From Methylobacterium sp. Leaf104 (lineage in GTDB: Bacteria > Pseudomonadota > Alphaproteobacteria > Rhizobiales > Beijerinckiaceae), in the NCBI RefSeq assembly GCF_001422885.1, contig NZ_LMMZ01000041.1:62001-126000 (forward strand): a stretch of 64,000 nt of DNA, read 5' to 3'. Below, piece after piece: positions 61,246 through 64,000 of the stretch (positions are counted from its first letter, which is position 1; each line of letters begins with the position of its first letter). The position numbers and the translations under genes are program-made. The notes under the pieces were generated by a model. The model saw nothing but the letters and a program-made list of their open reading frames with translations, was not told where the DNA came from and did no database searches.

Positions 61246-62985
61246 ATGCTCTCGATCTGGGCCGCCAAGAGCCGTCCGCGTCTTCCGCGGCCCGACCGCC
61301 GTGCGACCGGCCGCGACGGGACCGACGCCGCCCGCGACTTCCTCGATTACCTGGTGCGGACCCAGGCCCTCGATGCCGCCGGTCGCGACCAGGCGCTGGC
61401 CGCCCTCGACCGTCCGGGCCGGCGCCCCCTCCCGGTCCTGCTGACGGAGAGCGGCCTCCTGCACGAGGCCACCCTGGTGACGGCGCTCGCCGACGCCACC
61501 GGCCTCGGCATCCTGCGCGAGGAGGAGGTCCCGGCGCAGCCCACGCTGCCCGAGGCCATCGGCGGCGACTACGCCGCCCGGGCGCGCATCCTGCCCCTGT
61601 CCGACCGGGACGGGGAGCTCGCGATCGCGGTGGTCGACCCCTTCGACCCGGAAACGCCGGCCGCGCTCGCCCATCTCACGGACCGGCGGATCGTCCTGCG
61701 CCTGATCGGCCCCGGCGCCTTCGAGCGGGCGCACCGGATCCTCTACGGCGACGGCGAGCCCGAGGAATCCGACGGCGCGGTCTTCGACGGCGACCTCGCA
61801 CGGCTGCAGGACGTGGCGAGCCAAGCCCCGATCGTGCGCCTCGCCGCGCGGCTGGTGCGCAAGGCCTTCGAACTCTCGGCCTCGGACATCCACATCGAGG
61901 CCGAGGAGGCGGATGTCCGGGTGCGTTACCGGATCGATGGGGTGCTCGTCGAATCGGAGCGGCTGACGAAGTCGGTCCAGCTCGCGCTGACCACCCGCAT
62001 CAAGATCCTGGCCGGCCTCAACATCGCCGAACGGCGACTGCCGCAGGACGGGCGCATGCAGGTGGCCGACCGCGGCCACGACATCGACCTGCGCATCTCG
62101 ACCCTGCCCACCGCCCACGGCGAGAGCGTCGTGATGCGCGTCCTCGACGGTTCGCGCCGGGTCGAGGACTTCTCCGGGCTCGGCTTCGACGGGGCCGCCA
62201 TCGCCGAGATCGACGCGATGACGCGCCGGCCCAACGGCCTCGTCCTCGTCACCGGTCCCACCGGCAGCGGCAAGACCACGACCCTCTACGCCGCCCTGCG
62301 GCGGATCAACGGCGCCCACCTCAAGGTCGTCACCGTGGAGGACCCGGTGGAGTACCGGATACCGGGGGTGAACCAGGTCCAGGCACATCCGGGCATCGGG
62401 CTCGATTTCGCCGCCGCCCTGCGCTCGATCCTGCGCCAGGACCCGGACGTGGTCATGGTCGGCGAGATCCGCGATGCCGAGACCGCGCGCATCGCCGTGC
62501 AGGCCTCGCTCACCGGCCACCTCGTGATCTCGACCCTGCACACCAACTCGGCCCCCGCCACGGTGACGCGTCTGGTCGACATGGGCGTCGAGCCCTTCCT
62601 CATCGCCGCGACCCTGAACGGCGTCGTCGCCCAGCGCCTGGTGCGCCGGGTCTGCACCGCCTGCGCGGCGCCGGATGCGGCGACCCCGGAGGAGCGCATC
62701 CGCCTCGGCCGCCCGGCCGAGGGGCCTCCCCTGCGCCTGCGCCGGGCCTGCGGCTGCGCGGCCTGCAACGGCTCGGGCTATCGCGGGCGCAGCGTCGTCT
62801 CCGAGGTGATGACCCTCGACGCGGAGCTGCGCGCCCTGATCTGCGCCGGAGCCGACGAGGGCGCCCTCACGGCCCGTGCGCGCGCGTCGGGCATGGCGAC
62901 CCTGGCCGAGACCGCCCGCGCCAAGGTGCTGGCCGGCGAGACCACGCTCGATGAGATCGGCCGGGTGTTCGAGGGGCTGGTCTGA
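61246..62985 (+). CDS. gspE: Type II secretion ATPase GspE
   Basis: A 579-residue hexameric ATPase that drives pseudopilus growth. N1E domain, then Walker A GPTGSGKT (337-344), Asp box TVEDPVEYRI, Walker B region LRQDPDVVMVGEIRDAETAR and His box TGHLVISTLHTNSAPATVTR. A C-terminal zinc motif (CTAC near 465 and CGCAAC) is intact. The start at ATG 61246 matches the usual length; the long upstream frame is non-coding. Its stop overlaps the gspF start. Confidence 0.92.
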   Translation: MLSIWAAKSRPRLPRPDRRATGRDGTDAARDFLDYLVRTQALDAAGRDQALAALDRPGRRPLPVLLTESGLLHEATLVTALADATGLGILREEEVPAQPTLPEAIGGDYAARARILPLSDRDGELAIAVVDPFDPETPAALAHLTDRRIVLRLIGPGAFERAHRILYGDGEPEESDGAVFDGDLARLQDVASQAPIVRLAARLVRKAFELSASDIHIEAEEADVRVRYRIDGVLVESERLTKSVQLALTTRIKILAGLNIAERRLPQDGRMQVADRGHDIDLRISTLPTAHGESVVMRVLDGSRRVEDFSGLGFDGAAIAEIDAMTRRPNGLVLVTGPTGSGKTTTLYAALRRINGAHLKVVTVEDPVEYRIPGVNQVQAHPGIGLDFAAALRSILRQDPDVVMVGEIRDAETARIAVQASLTGHLVISTLHTNSAPATVTRLVDMGVEPFLIAATLNGVVAQRLVRRVCTACAAPDAATPEERIRLGRPAEGPPLRLRRACGCAACNGSGYRGRSVVSEVMTLDAELRALICAGADEGALTARARASGMATLAETARAKVLAGETTLDEIGRVFEGLV

Positions 62986-64000
62986 TGCCGGCCTTCAGCT
63001 ACCGGGCCTACGACCCGGCCGGCCGGGTGCGGGCCGGGCGGATCGAGGCGCGGGGGCGCGAGCGCGCGGTGGCGGACCTGCGCGCCGACGGCCTGCGGGT
63101 CTTTTCCATCGCGCCCGCGGCCGCGGGAGGCGTGCCGTTCTGGCAGCGCGACCTGTTCGGACGCGACCGCGTCAACGACGCCGCCCGCATCGGCTTCCTC
63201 AAGGAGTTCGGGACCCTGCTCGGCGCCGGCCTGACCGTCGACCAGGGCCTGCGCCTGGTGCAGCGCCAGGCCTCGGCCGCGATGAAACCCGTGCTCGGCG
63301 ATCTCCTGGAGCGCGTGGTGGCGGGCGCCTCCCTCTCGAAGGCGATGGCGGCGCATCCGGCGGCCTTCCCGCGCGACATGGTCGACGCGGTGCGCGCCGG
63401 CGAGGCCACCGGAACCCTGGTCGACGTGATCGCGAGCCTGACCGAGTCCCTCGCCCGGCGTGACGCGGTCCGGCGGCATCTCACCTCGGCGATGGTCTAT
63501 CCGAGCCTCCTGATGCTGATGGCCCTCGGCACCGTCGCGATGGTGATCGGCGTCCTCGTCCCGGCCCTCGCACCGATGTTCGAGGGCACCGGTCGCCCAC
63601 CGCCCTTCGCGATCCGTGCCGCCGGCGCCCTCGGCGACGGGCTCGCCGCCTGGTGGCCCCACGGCCTCGCCGGGCTGGGCCTGCTGGCGATCCTCCTCGC
63701 CCGGCGCTGGAACGGCCCCGCCTTCGCGGCGGCGCGCAGCCGCTGGGCGCTGCGGCTGCCGCTGGTGCGCGACATCGTCGTCGGCGCCGAGCTCGGCCGC
63801 CTCTGCCGGGTGATGGGCACCCTCCTGAACGCGGCGGTGCCGATCCCCGAGGCGGTGGCTGCGACGCGGCCCCTGGCGCGCAACCACCTGTTCCGCGCCG
63901 CCCTCGACCAGGCCGCCCGCCGCCTCACCGAGGGGGCCAGCCTCGCCTCCGGCCTCGCGCTGCTCCGGCCGCACGCGCCGTCCACCCTCAACCTCATCGC
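62985..64000 (+). CDS. gspF: Type II secretion inner-membrane protein GspF, partial at window end
   Basis: The first 338 codons of GspF, the platform protein that GspE rotates. It has FSYRAYDPAGRVRAGRIEA, two T2SSF domains (FLKEFGTLLGAGLTVDQGLR, RLCRVMGTLLNAAVPIPEAV) and three membrane helices (about 165-185, 215-230, and near the edge). ATG 62985 overlaps the gspE stop (TGATG). The frame is open at base 64000, so the C terminus lies outside the window. Confidence 0.92.
   Translation, partial: MPAFSYRAYDPAGRVRAGRIEARGRERAVADLRADGLRVFSIAPAAAGGVPFWQRDLFGRDRVNDAARIGFLKEFGTLLGAGLTVDQGLRLVQRQASAAMKPVLGDLLERVVAGASLSKAMAAHPAAFPRDMVDAVRAGEATGTLVDVIASLTESLARRDAVRRHLTSAMVYPSLLMLMALGTVAMVIGVLVPALAPMFEGTGRPPPFAIRAAGALGDGLAAWWPHGLAGLGLLAILLARRWNGPAFAAARSRWALRLPLVRDIVVGAELGRLCRVMGTLLNAAVPIPEAVAATRPLARNHLFRAALDQAARRLTEGASLASGLALLRPHAPSTLNLI

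Noticed and set aside
58651..62985. A 1444-codon plus-strand frame ending as gspE
   Set aside because: Only the part from 61246 is GspE; the upstream translation is repetitive and overlaps the well-supported minus-strand gspL, gspM and GspC/N-like genes.
1..64000. CRISPR array or cas genes
   Set aside because: No regularly spaced repeats of the right length and no Cas-like protein were seen; the 15-bp gspD repeats are coding.

Overview
The window reads as a high-GC alphaproteobacterium, most likely Methylobacterium or a close relative. This is inferred from GC-rich third codon positions, a GcrA-type regulator, an IS1182-type transposase remnant and the style of the metal and sulfite genes; no rRNA or complete tRNA is present to prove it. 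Almost everything up to 42.0 kb looks accessory: metal efflux, toxin-antitoxin, a large ATPase, a sulfite module and an integrase-bearing element. From 42.5 kb onward the window holds drug-efflux, signalling and oxidative-stress genes broken up by decayed insertion sequences, and ends in a type II secretion cluster.

Layout. 0-5.5 kb: a Cu/Ag block with the 3' part of a CusA-type RND pump, a four-helix copper-binding protein, a CueR-like regulator, a textbook CueR-type promoter, a glutaredoxin-MauE fusion and a DUF4396 membrane protein. 5.6-14.1 kb: a divalent-metal block with a His-rich exported protein, a ZntA-type P-ATPase facing a ZntR/CadR-like MerR gene across a perfect MerR-type promoter, then a CzcA/CzcB efflux operon with small accessory ORFs. 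14.5-16.1 kb: an MqsR/MqsA toxin-antitoxin pair with a third, translationally coupled gene. 16.2-20.8 kb: an AT-rich orphan gene, gene fragments and an 868-residue ABC/SMC-like ATPase with a zinc-hook motif.

21.2-32.3 kb: a sulfite module. It holds a YeiH-type exporter, SorA/SorB sulfite dehydrogenase, a second cytosolic-looking sulfite-oxidase-fold protein, two beta-propeller proteins, a DUF305 protein and a five-gene operon encoding a COG4315 protein, ECF sigma factor, anti-sigma factor, LysR regulator and DUF202 protein. Four promoter-like sites of the form GGAATA-N14-GCATCT, all with exactly 14 bases between the boxes, lie upstream of sorA, of each of the two propeller transcripts and of the sigma operon itself. 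This indicates one autoregulated ECF regulon. A 28-bp inverted repeat brackets the module, and the left copy has been hit by a 124-bp MITE-like element.

32.6-42.0 kb: an integrative element of mostly unknown small genes, many joined by ATGA overlaps, with a GcrA-like regulator and a tyrosine integrase. It ends at a 3' tRNA fragment (anticodon CAT) that is probably the att site. The intact tRNA is not in the window, so the element may extend left past position 1 and could carry the metal and sulfite blocks as cargo. 42.0-49 kb: an IS3 remnant, a TetR/RidA divergent pair, and a TetR-controlled RND multidrug pump. 49-55.3 kb: a decayed LysR gene, a diguanylate cyclase, an IS1182 remnant, and a divergent zinc-less alcohol-dehydrogenase-family reductase and catalase-related peroxidase. 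56-64 kb: type II secretion genes gspD, gspE, gspF on the plus strand and gspL, gspM and a GspC/N-like gene on the minus strand.
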